A stretch of DNA of 64,000 nt from JAWKWH01 sp963669415 (GCA_963669415.2 CAXXPS010000003.1:1364001-1428000); one strand, 5' to 3'. Shown: positions 45,721 through 55,064, counted from the first letter of the stretch. Numbers and translations are program-made. Notes: generated by a model from the sequence alone, not told the origin.

Positions 45721-46590
45721 TTATTCGGGCACAAGAACGAAGTCGAACTCTACGGCAAAGTACGGGTCGGAAATACGGTCCGGATCCAAAATCGTGCCGG
45801 GGACATCCGAACGGCCGGTCCTTTCCTGATATTGCATGACCAACGCTTCGCGCACGCCGAAGACAGCGTCCTCATCGAGATAGGGATCATCGGAGGGGAA
45901 AACTTCGGTGACCAGGGTGCGGTGGCCCGGCGCCGTGATGATGAAATGCAGATGCGAAGGGCGCCAGGGATGACGTCCGGTCGCGTGCAAAAGCTCACCG
46001 ACTGGTCCGTCGTCGGGAACCGTGTACGGCGCCGGCCTGACCGTGGAAAAGACATACTTTCCATCGTCGCCAACATTCATGTGGGCGCGCAGATTGTAGT
46101 CCGGTTGCGCCGGATCCTGGTTTGAATAAAGACCGTTGTCGGCGGTCTGCCAGATCTCAATCTCCGCTCCTTTTATTGCGTTACCTTCCGGGTCTCGGAT
46201 CTGGCCGGATACGATTACCGATGCCCCGTCATTGTCTTTGCGCAGATCACCGCCAACTGGCAGGTCGGGGGCGCCCAGAATGTGAAACGGGCCGAGCACG
46301 CTTGAGGGTGTTCCGTTGTCCGGCGAATTGACCATGTCCACAAGCGAGGACAGGCCAAGCACGTCTGACAACAGCACAAACTCGTTGCGTTCGGAATCAG
46401 TGATCTCGCCTGCCTTGGTCAGGATTTCCACGCCCTTGCGCCATTCCTCGTGGGTCAGTTCGACCTCGCGGGTGAAATCATGAAGGTGGCCGGCAAGCGA
46501 TTCGAGGATAAACTTCAAACGCGGACTGGTGTCAGGACCGCAATAGTCCAGGAAAGCACGGGTGATATTTTCTTTTGTAACGCTGCGCAT
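45721..46590 (-). CDS. intradiol ring-cleavage dioxygenase (hydroxyquinol/catechol 1,2-dioxygenase type)
   Basis: A 289-residue non-heme Fe(III) dioxygenase. The N-terminal linker (FTREVELTHEEWRKGVEIL) is that of the hydroxyquinol/catechol group. Iron ligands visible: Tyr155 in GLYSNQ, Tyr189 in RPAPYTVPDDGPVGELL, His213 and His215 in RPSHLHFII. Cleaves a 1,2-diol ring to a muconate/maleylacetate. It is last in an operon with a TRAP transporter, OsmC and nitroreductase genes, so the imported compound may be aromatic. Hydroxyquinol as substrate is inferred from linker similarity. Confidence 0.88.
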   Translation of the reverse strand: MRSVTKENITRAFLDYCGPDTSPRLKFILESLAGHLHDFTREVELTHEEWRKGVEILTKAGEITDSERNEFVLLSDVLGLSSLVDMVNSPDNGTPSSVLGPFHILGAPDLPVGGDLRKDNDGASVIVSGQIRDPEGNAIKGAEIEIWQTADNGLYSNQDPAQPDYNLRAHMNVGDDGKYVFSTVRPAPYTVPDDGPVGELLHATGRHPWRPSHLHFIITAPGHRTLVTEVFPSDDPYLDEDAVFGVREALVMQYQERTGRSDVPGTILDPDRISDPYFAVEFDFVLVPE

Positions 46591-46608
46591 GGCGGGTTCT
46601 CACATGGG

Positions 46609-47919
46609 TCAGTGGATGATCCCGGTTGACAGGATCGGGAAACGAATAAGCAGGATCAGCACGAACAGCATGATGACGGCAAAAGGCAGTGCGCCGAGGA
46701 ATACGTCCTTCAGGCTGATTTCCGGGTCATTTAGCGTCGCCTTGATGACAAAACAGGAGATGCCAAGCGGCGGCGTCAAAAGACCGATCTCGGCGCCGAT
46801 GACCGTTACAATGCCGAACCAGACCAGGCTATGCCCCATGCTCTCGATCAGAGTGATGAAGAGCGGCACGACGATCAGGATGATCGACGCGGTATCCAAT
46901 AGCGTGCCGAGGAACAACATCAGGATGACATAGATCAGCATGATACCGAAAAAGCCTAGGTCGTAATGCTCCAGCAACGCTTCCAGCTCATTGGGTAGTC
47001 CTGCATAGCCGAGCATACGCGAATAGAGCGAGGCCATGGTGATCAGGAACAGGATCGACGCAGTGATGTAACCGGTTTCAATCGCGGTATCCCACAGGCC
47101 CGACCAGGTAATTTTCCGGCGCAGCATGGCGATGAGCAGGGCCACAAGTGCACCTGCCGCACCTGCCTCGACCGGTGTCAGCCACCCGGTGTAGATCCCA
47201 CCAAGCACAATCGTTATCAGCAGAACCGTCGGGACGGTTTTGTCCAGCACCTCATAGGTGCTCAAGGCTTCGGTGTCGCCTTGCCGGCTCTTCGTGCCGA
47301 TGAATGACGGCCAGAACCGACCCATGGCCAAAATCGCGATAATGTAGGCGACGGTCAGGCAAAGGCCCGGAATGATCCCGGCGACAAACATTTCGCCAAC
47401 CGACTGTTCGGCGACGAATGCGTAGATGATGAGCATGGCGCTTGGCGGAATGATCATGCCGAGAACCGATGAACCCGCGACCACGCCAACGGCAAAGCGC
47501 TTGTTGTAGTCGAAGCGGCGCATTTCCGGCACGGAGATCTTTGTGAAAACCGACGCCGATGCGATCGAAGATCCGGTCACTGCCGCAAAGACAGCGTTGG
47601 CTCCGACCGTCGCCATGCCGATGCCGCCGGTGACTTTGCGAAATCCGCGGTTGATCACGGTGTATATATCCGTCCCGAGCCCCGCTCGGGACACCAATAA
47701 CCCCATGACAGTGAACAGCGGAATTGTCGCGAATTCGTACTCTGTTACGCCGTCTCCAACCGCCACTTTGAGAAAGTTGAAAGCCAGGATCGGTTTGCCG
47801 CTCATGATCCAGATCGATACAAACGACACAAGACCGAGCGCGACCGGAATGTACATTCCGAGATAAATCAGAACGACGATAGCGACGACGGAGATGATCC
47901 CGATTTCAACTGGCGTCAT
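46609..47919 (-). CDS. TRAP transporter large permease (DctM family), set 2
   Basis: A 436-residue permease: YEFATIPLFTVMGLLVSRAG, TGSSIASASVFTKISVPEMR, VAGSSVLGMIIPPSAMLIIY, FLGTLLDTASIILIVVPLF and IGLLTPPLGISCFVIKATL. About 12 helices. ATG at 47919 chosen over a GTG four codons earlier. Its gene lies between the small subunit and the dioxygenase, all on the minus strand with short gaps. Confidence 0.93.
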   Translation of the reverse strand: MTPVEIGIISVVAIVVLIYLGMYIPVALGLVSFVSIWIMSGKPILAFNFLKVAVGDGVTEYEFATIPLFTVMGLLVSRAGLGTDIYTVINRGFRKVTGGIGMATVGANAVFAAVTGSSIASASVFTKISVPEMRRFDYNKRFAVGVVAGSSVLGMIIPPSAMLIIYAFVAEQSVGEMFVAGIIPGLCLTVAYIIAILAMGRFWPSFIGTKSRQGDTEALSTYEVLDKTVPTVLLITIVLGGIYTGWLTPVEAGAAGALVALLIAMLRRKITWSGLWDTAIETGYITASILFLITMASLYSRMLGYAGLPNELEALLEHYDLGFFGIMLIYVILMLFLGTLLDTASIILIVVPLFITLIESMGHSLVWFGIVTVIGAEIGLLTPPLGISCFVIKATLNDPEISLKDVFLGALPFAVIMLFVLILLIRFPILSTGIIH

Positions 47920-47958
47920 CGCAGCCACCACCTGAACCGTTGTTTGTATTGCATCCCC

Positions 47959-48558
47959 TCACCTCGGTGCCGCCGGTCTGGGCCCCAACAGGGTTTTGAA
48001 GGCAAACAGGATGGCGGAGAGCAAGACGCCGAAGAAAATCGCCAGCTTGGCCGGCCACCATGGCGCGGTCAGAATACCCGGCGTTCCAAAATAATCGCAG
48101 CGGGCAAAACCGTCCTTCAGATCTGTCCAGATATTGCCTGTCGGCGGTGGACCGAACTCGGGCTGGGAGAAGAAATGACAGCTTTCAAATGCTTCGACGA
48201 ATTCGGGCCACATGGTCCAGGCAATCATGGCCATGAATATGCAGGCGATCAAATCGATCAATCGCGACATCAGCCCGGCCAGCGCGGGATTTCGGCTGCG
48301 CATAAGCATCAGGAACCCGTCGGATCGGGTAAGGCGGTTGCCTTCTGCTACGTTGGGCAACTGCAGAAATACGATCAGGACCAGGGAAAAAATGACGACT
48401 TCCACAACCCCGCGAAACGGCGCGTGAAAGACACCACGCGCCACGACATCAACATTCATCACCGCTACCAGGATAAACAGGACTGCGGTGCCTACAGCAT
48501 TGGACAATGCGGCGAGGCGGACCGCGAAATTGCGTGCGCCCGATAATAGAACGCTCAT
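47959..48558 (-). CDS. TRAP transporter small permease (DctQ family), set 2
   Basis: A 199-residue protein with four predicted helices: SNAVGTAVLFILVAVMNVDV, VVEVVIFSLVLIVFLQLPNV, RLIDLIACIFMAMIAWTMWP and AKLAIFFGVLLSAILFAF. The loop RSDGFLMLMRSRNPALAGLM is in the usual place. It is 34 bp after dctP and 39 bp before dctM. A longer loop (CHFFSQPEFGPPPTG) than set 1 suggests an unrelated ligand. Confidence 0.88.
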   Translation of the reverse strand: MSVLLSGARNFAVRLAALSNAVGTAVLFILVAVMNVDVVARGVFHAPFRGVVEVVIFSLVLIVFLQLPNVAEGNRLTRSDGFLMLMRSRNPALAGLMSRLIDLIACIFMAMIAWTMWPEFVEAFESCHFFSQPEFGPPPTGNIWTDLKDGFARCDYFGTPGILTAPWWPAKLAIFFGVLLSAILFAFKTLLGPRPAAPR

Positions 48559-48592
48559 CGTATCGCCGTCCGCCTCGTCAGTTTCTTCGCTT

Positions 48593-49693
48593 CTAGTTCG
48601 ACAGTTCCGCTGCCCAATCGCGAACCGGTGTCATGCCGGCAGCTTTGAGTTTATCCATATAGGATACCAGCATCTTGGAACCCGGCGCGCCGGAATCATC
48701 GAGCTTAGCTGCCCAATCAAGTGCGATATTCGGCATGGATTTTGCCCAGGCTTCGCGTGCTTCGGCAGGCAGTTCGACAACGGTTCCGCCGCCATCCTTG
48801 TAGGCCTGCAGGGAAGCTGAAGCACGGTCCATGGCAACCGCGGCGACATGGTCGCGGTATTCGACGGCGACCTGTTGCAGGACCGACTTCACCTCATCCG
48901 GCAATTTCGCCCAAACATCCTTGTTGACGGTCACGGTCTTGGAGTTAACCGCGCCAAGATCAGCTTTCAGCATGTAAGGCGCCACCTCGGCAATCTTGAA
49001 TGTTTTTGCAGCCTCCGGCCACAGCATGGCGGCTTCGACAACGCCGGTCTGGATCATGTTGTAGAAATTCGGCAGACCGCCGCGTACGCCCGCCGCGCCT
49101 TCGATGCCTTCAAGATAGCGCAGATTGTATCCGGCTCCTGCGACTTTCTTGCCTTCCAGATCCGCCAGCGAATTGATCGGGGTCTTGGAGAACATCTGGT
49201 AGGTATCCAGCACCACGCCGGTTGCCAGATAAACCTGGTTTTCCGCATCAAGTTCTGCAGCCATTTGCGGGAATTCCTTGGCGATTTCATCCACCGCCTT
49301 GGCAACCACTCGTGCGTCCGGTGCGACAAACGGGGTTACAGCCGAAATGCCCTGGCTTGGAAGTTTGGAATTATGGAAGATGGTTGTGACGATACCGATA
49401 TCGCCAAGACCAAGCTTGATGCCTTCCAGAACGCCTCGCGGCTTGACGATCTTGCCGCCATAGGCTTCCTGCCATTCGATTTTGTAGTTGCCGGATTTCT
49501 CCAACTCTTCATTGACGCGTGGAATGAAGAAACCTGAAAATTCCTTTACCCACATTGCCCGGTCCGGATAACCGTCAATGGCGATCATCTTGATCGTTTC
49601 GGTCGCCTGCGCCGGCACGGTTGCTGGCGCAAGTCCCAATCCGGCTGCAATGGCTGCCGCCATCAGGATACGGCGAGAGATCGTTGGTTTCAT
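48593..49693 (-). CDS. TRAP transporter solute-binding subunit (TAXI/DctP type), set 2
   Basis: A 366-residue periplasmic protein. Signal MKPTISRRILMAAAIAAGLG with cleavage near AQA, then ETIKMIAIDGYPDRAMWVKE and GLGDIGIVTTIFHNSKLP. The body includes FSKTPINSLADLEGKKVAG and a conserved ligand-loop MIQTGVVEAAMLWPEAAKTF, as in DctP proteins. GAGGAGGAAG precedes the ATG. Operon context with an intradiol dioxygenase suggests an aromatic or carboxylate ligand. Confidence 0.88.
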   Translation of the reverse strand: MKPTISRRILMAAAIAAGLGLAPATVPAQATETIKMIAIDGYPDRAMWVKEFSGFFIPRVNEELEKSGNYKIEWQEAYGGKIVKPRGVLEGIKLGLGDIGIVTTIFHNSKLPSQGISAVTPFVAPDARVVAKAVDEIAKEFPQMAAELDAENQVYLATGVVLDTYQMFSKTPINSLADLEGKKVAGAGYNLRYLEGIEGAAGVRGGLPNFYNMIQTGVVEAAMLWPEAAKTFKIAEVAPYMLKADLGAVNSKTVTVNKDVWAKLPDEVKSVLQQVAVEYRDHVAAVAMDRASASLQAYKDGGGTVVELPAEAREAWAKSMPNIALDWAAKLDDSGAPGSKMLVSYMDKLKAAGMTPVRDWAAELSN

Positions 49694-49737
49694 CTTTACT
49701 TCCTCCTCAGGTTCGCGCCAATCGCGCGGAGCGCCGG

Positions 49738-50199
49738 TCAAGCGGCTTTTGGTTTCCAATGTTCCTCGATTTCGGTTCCCCCCATCCGAAACAGTTTTGA
49801 CAACGGACAATATTTCGCCACCTCCGTTGCAAGGCGTTTCAGATCGCTTTCGTCGGCGGTTCCGTTTGCTTCCACCGTCAAAATAATACGCTCGAACGGA
49901 ACATCGATTTCTTCCGACAGTGTCACACCGCGCCGGTCAAAGTCGCAGACCGCAGATATGTCCAGTTCCCCGATATCTATGCCCAGGCTTTCAGCGCATT
50001 TGTGAGCGATGACGTTGGTGCAGCCGACGAGTGCCGCAATTGCCGTGTCCGTTGGCGTCGGACCCAGATTGGTTCCTCCCCTCGCTTCCGGCTCGTCAAT
50101 TGCGAATTCAAGATCGCGAATCTTGATTTGCGACAGCGAATGGGTCGGGCAGTGTGCGGCGGCTCTAAGCTTCACCGTGGATTTGGGTCTTATGTCCAA
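49738..50199 (-). CDS. OsmC family protein
   Basis: A 153-residue OsmC/Ohr-fold protein. The two reactive cysteines are in ALVGCTNVIAHKCAESLG-type order: Cys in LVGCTN and Cys in EVAKYCPLSKLF. TTG start at 50199 with GGGAGG seven bases upstream. These proteins reduce hydroperoxides with thiol partners; in a catabolic operon it could deal with peroxides of an aromatic substrate. Confidence 0.85.
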   Translation of the reverse strand: MDIRPKSTVKLRAAAHCPTHSLSQIKIRDLEFAIDEPEARGGTNLGPTPTDTAIAALVGCTNVIAHKCAESLGIDIGELDISAVCDFDRRGVTLSEEIDVPFERIILTVEANGTADESDLKRLATEVAKYCPLSKLFRMGGTEIEEHWKPKAA

Positions 50200-50220
50200 C
50201 GTCCGGCCTCCCTGCCCGGT

Positions 50221-50892
50221 TTATGCAAAGGAACAAACATCATCAAAATCGAACCGCGGCAGCCGTTGAAACAGCGCGCCTTCATCTGCGTATCCGATAT
50301 TGCAGAGAAAGTTCGATTTGAGCGTCGTGCCGGCAAAGAATTCCTCATCAACAATTTCATTGGAGAAACCCGACATGGCGCCAATATCAAGACCAATCGC
50401 ACGTGCGGCAATCATGAAGTAGGCGCCCTGCAGCGTGGAATTCCGAAACGCGGTCTCCTCCGCATACTCCGGTTTGTCCGAGAAATGACCGCGCCGGTCC
50501 TCATGCGGAAACAGTTTCGGCAACTCGCGCCAGAATTCCTTGTCATAGGCTATGATCGCGGTGACGGGAGCACCCATCATCTTGCCGACATTTGCGGGTT
50601 TCAACGACTTTGCAAGCCGGTCTTTGCCTTCCTTAGAACGGACAAATACAAACCGTGCCGGACAGCCGTTCATGCTGGTCGATCCCAGTTTGACGATGTC
50701 GAATATCCGGTGGATCTGCTCGTCGGTCACCGGCTTGTCGGTCCACGCGTAATGAGAACGCGCACCAGTGATGATCAGGTCGATGGCATCTTCGTCAAGA
50801 GATGAAATCCGGGCACGCAGCGCTCGTACATCGTTTTGCGCCTGCTCCCTCAGTTCGGCCAACAATTGCGCATCAGGCGTATGTAGGTTCAT
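50221..50892 (-). CDS. nitroreductase family protein, malonic-semialdehyde-reductase (RutE) like
   Basis: A 223-residue FMN enzyme: LIITGARSHYAWTDKPVTDE, KLGSTSMNGCPARFVFVRSK, and SNFLCNIGYADEGALFQRLP, matching the RutE/YdfG-like subgroup that reduces malonic semialdehyde to 3-hydroxypropionate. The ATG at 50892 with GGGAC upstream is preferred; in-frame starts at 50913 and 50988 overlap the shared promoter. It is first in the operon with OsmC, TRAP set 2 and dioxygenase. The rest of the Rut pathway is absent, so the substrate is open. Confidence 0.8.
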   Translation of the reverse strand: MNLHTPDAQLLAELREQAQNDVRALRARISSLDEDAIDLIITGARSHYAWTDKPVTDEQIHRIFDIVKLGSTSMNGCPARFVFVRSKEGKDRLAKSLKPANVGKMMGAPVTAIIAYDKEFWRELPKLFPHEDRRGHFSDKPEYAEETAFRNSTLQGAYFMIAARAIGLDIGAMSGFSNEIVDEEFFAGTTLKSNFLCNIGYADEGALFQRLPRFDFDDVCSFA

Positions 50893-51085
50893 TTCCGGTC
50901 CCAATTTCTGCATGCCATTTCGGCGATCATCCCGAAAAACATACCCGCATGCTCGCACAATTGCGCATGACTTCGAAGGATTTTCCAATCGTTGCCACGC
51001 TCAAAGCAGCTATTTTGCCGTTCAAATCGGTCGTCCGACCAATATTCGACATTCAGAAAATACCCATATTTATACCCAATAGTCA

Positions 51086-51103
51086 ATTAATATCGATTTT
51101 TTT
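51086..51103. promoter_or_regulatory. ATCGAT-centred operator-like site, copy D
   Basis: AATTAATATCGATTTTTT-type sequence, 15 of 18 positions identical to the perfect palindrome at 43526. It stands between the divergent nitroreductase-TRAP-dioxygenase operon (start 50892) and the YciI gene (51163). Confidence 0.55.
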
Positions 51104-51162
51104 CGTGCAAATTTTCAACCACCCGGATAGTATGGAGGTCAAATACAGGATGGAGCACAACC

Positions 51163-51549
51163 ATGCCGACATGGTCAGAATACAAAACCGTTGCACACGA
51201 GCGTGGCGCGCTTGCCATGGAAATGTTTGTTGTCGAATCAAAACCGGCCGCAACTCCTGAGGAAATGAAGGAAATCCTCCCGCGTCACCTGGCCTATCAG
51301 ATGGAGATGGAAGCTGCCGGAAAGCTGTTCCTGGCCGGTCCGCTCTCAGATCCAAGCGGCAAAGAGATGAGTGGCGGCGGATTGATCATTTACCGTGCAT
51401 CGTCAATCGAAGAGGCACGCCAACTGGCTGAAGGCGATCCCATGCACCGCGAGGGCGGGCGGACATTTGAAGTCAAGGCCTGGCTGATCAATGAAGGATC
51501 CCTCCAGGTCGGCCTCAGCCTGTCGAATCAGAACCTCACCATTGGCTAA
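51163..51549 (+). CDS. YciI family protein
   Basis: A 128-residue ferredoxin-like-fold protein: FVVESKPAATPEEMKEILPR, HLAYQMEMEAAGKLFLAGPL and AEGDPMHREGGRTFEVKAWL with the conserved His/Asp pair of YciI. The family resembles muconolactone isomerase, suggestive beside a ring-cleaving dioxygenase operon in the opposite direction, but function is unproven. GGAG lies seven bases before the ATG. Confidence 0.85.
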   Translation: MPTWSEYKTVAHERGALAMEMFVVESKPAATPEEMKEILPRHLAYQMEMEAAGKLFLAGPLSDPSGKEMSGGGLIIYRASSIEEARQLAEGDPMHREGGRTFEVKAWLINEGSLQVGLSLSNQNLTIG

Positions 51550-51582
51550 CAACCCAGAGACAAATAGTGGGAGCACATCTTT

Positions 51583-52743
51583 CTAGAACGATCGCGGTAG
51601 TCCAAGCACGTGTTCCGCCACATAAGACAGGATCAAATTGGTCGAAATCGGTGCTACCTGATAAAGCCGGGTTTCGCGAAATTTGCGTTCCACATCGTAA
51701 TCCGCTGCAAATCCGAAGCCGCCGTGAAACTGCAGACAGGCATTGGCAGCTTCCCATGAAGCGTCCGCTGCCAAGAGCTTGGCCATATTTGCCTGAGCCC
51801 CGCACTCCTCGTGGCGATCGAAACGCCGGCAGGCTTCAAACCGCATAAGATTTGCCGCTTCTGTGTTGATGAAGGCCCTGGCGATCGGAAACTGAACCCC
51901 CTGGTTCTGGCCGATCGGACGGTCAAAGACGACCCGTTCGCCGGCATATTCCGAGACTTTGTCGATAAACCAATAGGCGTCACCGATACATTCAGCGGCG
52001 ATGAGCGTGCGCTCGGCATTCAGACCGTCGAGAATGTAGCGAAAACCCCTGCCCTCCTCGCCGATCAAACTGTCCACCGGAATCTCCAGATCGTCGAAAA
52101 ACAATTCATTTGTTTCGTGATTGACCATGTTTCGTATCGGTTTGACGGTCAGGCCGCTGTCGACGGCCTTCCGCAGATCAACCAGGAAGATCGACATGCC
52201 TTCCGACTTGCGTTTGACGTCGGCAAGCGGCGTCGTACGCGCCAGCAGGATCATCAGGTCTGAGTGCTGTATGCGGCTGATCCAGACCTTTTGCCCGTTA
52301 ACGATGTAGCTGTCGCCGCGCCTGACGGCAGTTGTCTTCATCTTGGTCGTATCGGTACCGGTCGTCGGCTCGGTAACGCCCATCGACTGAAGACGAAGCT
52401 CCCCAGAAGCAATTTTCGGCAGGTAATATGCCTTTTGCTCCTCCGACCCGTGCCGGAGCAGAGTTCCCATATTGTACATCTGGCCGTGACAATGGCCGGC
52501 ATTGCCGCCGCTACGGTTGATTTCCTCCATGATCACCGAGGCTTCGGTCAGCCCAAGTCCCGAGCCGCCAAATTTGTCCGGGATCATGGCCGCCAGCCAG
52601 CCGGCCTCAGTCAGCGCATCGATGAACTCTTCCGGATAGGTGGCATTGGCCCCATGTTCACGATGATACTCAGGCGGAAATTGCGCACACAGATCGCGCA
52701 ACGCTTCGCGCAACTCCATGTGATTGTCGGAGAGTGAGTCCAT
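51583..52743 (-). CDS. acyl-CoA dehydrogenase
   Basis: A 386-residue flavoprotein: N-terminal helical domain, SMGVTEPTTGTDTTKMKTTA, YIVNGQKVWISRIQHSD, LDGLNAERTLIAAECIGDAY, QFHGGFGFAADYDVERKFRE and RLYQVAPISTNLI. The QFHGG-x-G segment and catalytic base region fit the CaiA/short-branched-chain group. It begins three bases after the CoA-transferase stop, so the two form one unit: activation then oxidation of an acyl-CoA. Confidence 0.92.
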   Translation of the reverse strand: MDSLSDNHMELREALRDLCAQFPPEYHREHGANATYPEEFIDALTEAGWLAAMIPDKFGGSGLGLTEASVIMEEINRSGGNAGHCHGQMYNMGTLLRHGSEEQKAYYLPKIASGELRLQSMGVTEPTTGTDTTKMKTTAVRRGDSYIVNGQKVWISRIQHSDLMILLARTTPLADVKRKSEGMSIFLVDLRKAVDSGLTVKPIRNMVNHETNELFFDDLEIPVDSLIGEEGRGFRYILDGLNAERTLIAAECIGDAYWFIDKVSEYAGERVVFDRPIGQNQGVQFPIARAFINTEAANLMRFEACRRFDRHEECGAQANMAKLLAADASWEAANACLQFHGGFGFAADYDVERKFRETRLYQVAPISTNLILSYVAEHVLGLPRSF

Positions 52744-52746
52744 TGG

Positions 52747-53931
52747 TCATTCCGATTTGGTCAGTGTGGCAATCTCGTCTGCATCAAGACCCAACTCGGC
52801 CAGAATGTCACCCGTGTGTTCGCCAAGGGCTGGAATGGCCGACACTTTCGGCTGCCAGTTTTGGCCCGCAATCGGCATCAGCGCCGGAAGTTTTCCAACC
52901 GGGCTTTCAACTTCGACCCAACGGTTGCGCGCGGCTAGTTGCGGATGCCGCCAAAGCCCTTCCATTGCGTTGATGCTCGCCGTGGCAATCCCCGCCTTTT
53001 CCAGGCGGGCCATGGCTTCTGCGGTCGTTATCGATGACAGCAGATGCTTGATTGCCTTGTCAATTTCCTCGCGATGGGCAGCCCTGCCGGCATTCTCCCT
53101 CACCCGCTCATCTTCTGCCAGCGCTCCGTCGCAAAGCACGATGCGGCAAAATGATTGCCATTCGCGCTGGTTTTGTATTCCGAACAGAATGGATCCATCG
53201 GCGGTTTCATAGGGACCGTACGGAAATATCGTCGCGTGACCGGCGCCTGAACGCGGCGGCGGGTCTGCGCCATCCAATGCGAAATACATCGGAAATCCCA
53301 TCCACTCCGCCATGGCCTCGAGCATCGAGACTTCGATGTGATCGCCAAGTCCGGTGCAGCCGCGATTGATGATTGCGGCGAGAATTGAATTGCAGGCAGA
53401 AACGCCGGTGCTGATGTCAGCAATTGAAATGCCGCTTTTGACCATCTCATCGGGCGTTCCGGTCACGGACAGAAATCCGGCTTCAGCCTGTATCAGCAGA
53501 TCATAGGCCTTGCGGCCGTCGTCCGGCCCACCCTCGCCGTAGCCCGAAATGCTGCAACTTATCAGCCTTGGATTTTGTTCACACAGCCCCGCTTGGCCGA
53601 GTGTAAGACGGTCGGCTGCACCGGGAGCCAGATTTTGCACAAACACATCAGCCCTGGCGATCAGCTTTTTCAGCGCTGCAATGGCATTGGGCACCCGCAG
53701 ATCAAGAGCCAGACTTTCCTTCGACCGATTGGTCCAGACAAAATGGCTCGACATGCCGCGAGCCCGCTTGTCGTAGTTGCGGGCGAAGTCACCGCCCTCG
53801 GGCCGCTCGACCTTGATGACGCGTGCGCCAAGATCGGCAAGCATGCGCGTGCAGTAAGGCGCAGCAATTGCCTGCTCAATGCTGACGACAAGGATGCCGT
53901 CCAATGGTCTTTTGTTGGGGTCAGAACCCAT
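52747..53931 (-). CDS. class III CoA-transferase (CaiB/BaiF family)
   Basis: A 394-residue enzyme: LDGILVVSIEQAIAAPYCTR with LGARVIKVERPEGGDFARNY, DLRVPNAIAALKKLIARADV, and the catalytic block SISGYGEGGPDDGRKAYDLL (the Asp nucleophile sits at the AYDLL site). Transfers CoA between acids without ATP. It is upstream of an acyl-CoA dehydrogenase gene with which it is presumably cotranscribed. Substrate acid unknown. Confidence 0.92.
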   Translation of the reverse strand: MGSDPNKRPLDGILVVSIEQAIAAPYCTRMLADLGARVIKVERPEGGDFARNYDKRARGMSSHFVWTNRSKESLALDLRVPNAIAALKKLIARADVFVQNLAPGAADRLTLGQAGLCEQNPRLISCSISGYGEGGPDDGRKAYDLLIQAEAGFLSVTGTPDEMVKSGISIADISTGVSACNSILAAIINRGCTGLGDHIEVSMLEAMAEWMGFPMYFALDGADPPPRSGAGHATIFPYGPYETADGSILFGIQNQREWQSFCRIVLCDGALAEDERVRENAGRAAHREEIDKAIKHLLSSITTAEAMARLEKAGIATASINAMEGLWRHPQLAARNRWVEVESPVGKLPALMPIAGQNWQPKVSAIPALGEHTGDILAELGLDADEIATLTKSE

Positions 53932-54032
53932 TCATTTTATCCATTTTGCGCAACGCTGTCGCAGAAAACAGAAAAACAATTCAATGCCTTGTGGCCTGTC
54001 TGTCAACTTTTGAATCAACAAATCGGCCAAGC

Positions 54033-55064
54033 TCAGATAAACACCCGTCCACCGCTTGATCCGGCTTGCCTCACCGCGAGTGTCACTTTCAGTGTTTCGG
54101 CCGCATCGGCCGCGGTGATTTTCGGGTCGGCTTTTCCTTTGATCACCTCGCAAAAATGATCGATCTGCCGGACGAACGCATCGCCGAGTTCCAGCGGAAA
54201 TGATTGGGCGTGTTTCGGGCTGTACCAACTGCTTTCGTTGCCGGCGGATGTCCAGAGTTTCAAGTTCGGAAAATCCAATGCGCCTTTCGTACCCACAAAA
54301 CGAATGCAGTTTTCACCTGAGCGCGGATAATACGGATTTTCACCGGTAGAAAACTCCCATGCCCACGGACTATCAGCTTGATCCGTAAGCACAAATGCGC
54401 CGAGTACGCCGCTGGTGAAACGCAGCAGGTATGCAACCGCATCTTCCTTTTCATATCCCTGCACATTGTTTCCCACCTCAGCCTGAACAGAGGCAACAGG
54501 GCCAAGGATGTAACGCAGATAGTCAATCTCGTGCACGAGATTCGTCATTACCGGACCAGCCTGCCAACGCTTCCGCCATTCGGGCTCGTAGTAGCTGTCG
54601 TGTTTGCGCACACACCACTGACCGGATACCGCGACCGGTTTGCCGATCGCTCCCTGTTGCAGAAGTTCCCGCGCTTTTTCGACCTGCGGATAATAGCGCC
54701 GGTGGTGACCGACCAGAACGTGGAGGCCTTTTTCGCCAGCAGCCTCGACCATTTGCGCCGCTTCATCCAGCGTGGCAGCGATCGGTTTTTCGACCAGCAA
54801 ATGACATCCATGGCGCAATGATTCCATACACGGGCCAAGATGCTGCTCTGTTGGAGTGGCAACGATGACACCGGCAGGTTCGACGGCATTCAACATCTCA
54901 CCGGTAGTGAAAAAACAAGGAACACCACAGCTTTCGGCAAATTCAGCGGCTTGCGGATCGGGATCGGCTATGGCGACCAGTTCGGCAGATTCAGTATCAG
55001 CGATTGCCTTGACGTGCCGCTTTCCAATTGTGCCGGCACCAATCAACGCCAACCGCTCAGGCAT
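54033..55064 (-). CDS. Gfo/Idh/MocA family oxidoreductase
   Basis: A 343-residue NAD(P)-dependent dehydrogenase: ALIGAGTIGKRHVKAIAD (Rossmann), VATPTEQHLGPCMESLRHG, LVEKPIAATLDEAAQM with the catalytic Lys of EKP, and VHEIDYLRYILGPVASVQAE. It probably oxidises a sugar, inositol or related polyol. ATG at 55064 is chosen: AGAGG lies six bases before it, and it overlaps the upstream small ORF stop (ATGCCTGA). An in-frame start at 55100 is less likely. Confidence 0.88.
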   Translation of the reverse strand: MPERLALIGAGTIGKRHVKAIADTESAELVAIADPDPQAAEFAESCGVPCFFTTGEMLNAVEPAGVIVATPTEQHLGPCMESLRHGCHLLVEKPIAATLDEAAQMVEAAGEKGLHVLVGHHRRYYPQVEKARELLQQGAIGKPVAVSGQWCVRKHDSYYEPEWRKRWQAGPVMTNLVHEIDYLRYILGPVASVQAEVGNNVQGYEKEDAVAYLLRFTSGVLGAFVLTDQADSPWAWEFSTGENPYYPRSGENCIRFVGTKGALDFPNLKLWTSAGNESSWYSPKHAQSFPLELGDAFVRQIDHFCEVIKGKADPKITAADAAETLKVTLAVRQAGSSGGRVFI

